A stretch of 5,235 nucleotides of DNA from Bacteroidales bacterium. GTDB lineage: Bacteria > Bacteroidota > Bacteroidia > Bacteroidales > WCHB1-69. The notes under the pieces were generated by a model, which was not told where the DNA came from, searched no databases, and saw only the letters and a list, made by a program, of their open reading frames with translations. The stretch is taken from the NCBI GenBank assembly GCA_031257735.1, contig JAIROC010000038.1, forward strand, positions 1-5,235. Reading direction: 5' to 3'. The first letter of the stretch is position 1. Each line of letters begins with the position of its first letter. Position numbers and translations under genes: made by a program. Below are positions 5,220 to 5,235 of the stretch, in pieces.

Positions 5220-5235
5220 ATATAGTAATAACAAA

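Larger units (their letters stand above)
4536..5235. other. 700-base region without a convincing full-length gene
   Basis: This stretch contains three related hairpin repeats (4551-4573, 4583-4599, 4778-4792), a chain of hairpins (4749-4803), a possible 52-codon ORF (4707-4865), a hairpin with a following T-run (4881-4907), a minus-strand fragment that reads like coding sequence but has no start (4966-5091), a short repeat array (5042-5071), an inverted repeat (5081-5116) and half a leftward promoter (5212-5219). No tRNA, rRNA, CRISPR or transposase is visible. The mix of broken coding-like pieces and repeats suggests eroded mobile DNA. Confidence 0.6.

Overview
The window looks like an accessory region of a Bacteroidota (probably Bacteroidales) chromosome or mobile element. 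The evidence is AT-rich DNA, starts without Shine-Dalgarno sequences, promoters of the TTG / about 20 bp / TAnnTTTG type, and protein families typical of that phylum (a grasp-with-spasm-like fragment and a TPR-like secreted hypothetical).

Layout. At the left edge (1-106) a leftward gene begins at 54 and leaves the window; its promoter-like sequence lies at 74-106. A rightward gene (57-767) encodes a DUF3990-type, ADP-ribosyltransferase-like protein with a small helical C-terminal domain. Its 5' end overlaps the divergent promoter and its start codon is uncertain. A visibly more AT-rich segment follows (787-1934): a secreted or periplasmic TPR-like hypothetical protein, and 8 bases later a 66-residue ORF that looks like the broken-off N-terminus of a grasp-with-spasm ATP-grasp peptide maturase.

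The core of the window (2027-4535) is a clean two-gene transcription unit. A near-consensus Bacteroides promoter (2027-2057) and an approximately 90-base leader lead into a 422-residue cytosolic protein. Its N-terminal half resembles the YbjN / type III secretion chaperone-like fold, and it ends in a Met/Gln/Asn-rich tail. Twenty-seven bases downstream is a 361-residue cytosolic HtrA-like serine protease with an intact His-Asp-Ser triad. In place of PDZ domains it carries a four-cysteine zinc ribbon and a C-terminal domain that aligns by eye with the YbjN-like domain of its partner. The two probably work together, perhaps as a chaperone-like client binder plus a processing protease. That function is inference.

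The last 700 bases (4536-5235) hold no convincing full-length gene. They contain three related short hairpins, one in inverted orientation, a chain of further hairpins, a possible 52-codon ORF, a start-less minus-strand coding-like fragment, a CGAAAGC repeat array and an inverted repeat. This looks like eroded mobile-element or regulatory DNA.

The most interesting items are the chaperone-like/protease pair, the ART-like gene with homopolymer tracts at its overlapped start, and the repeat cluster at 4548-4828.
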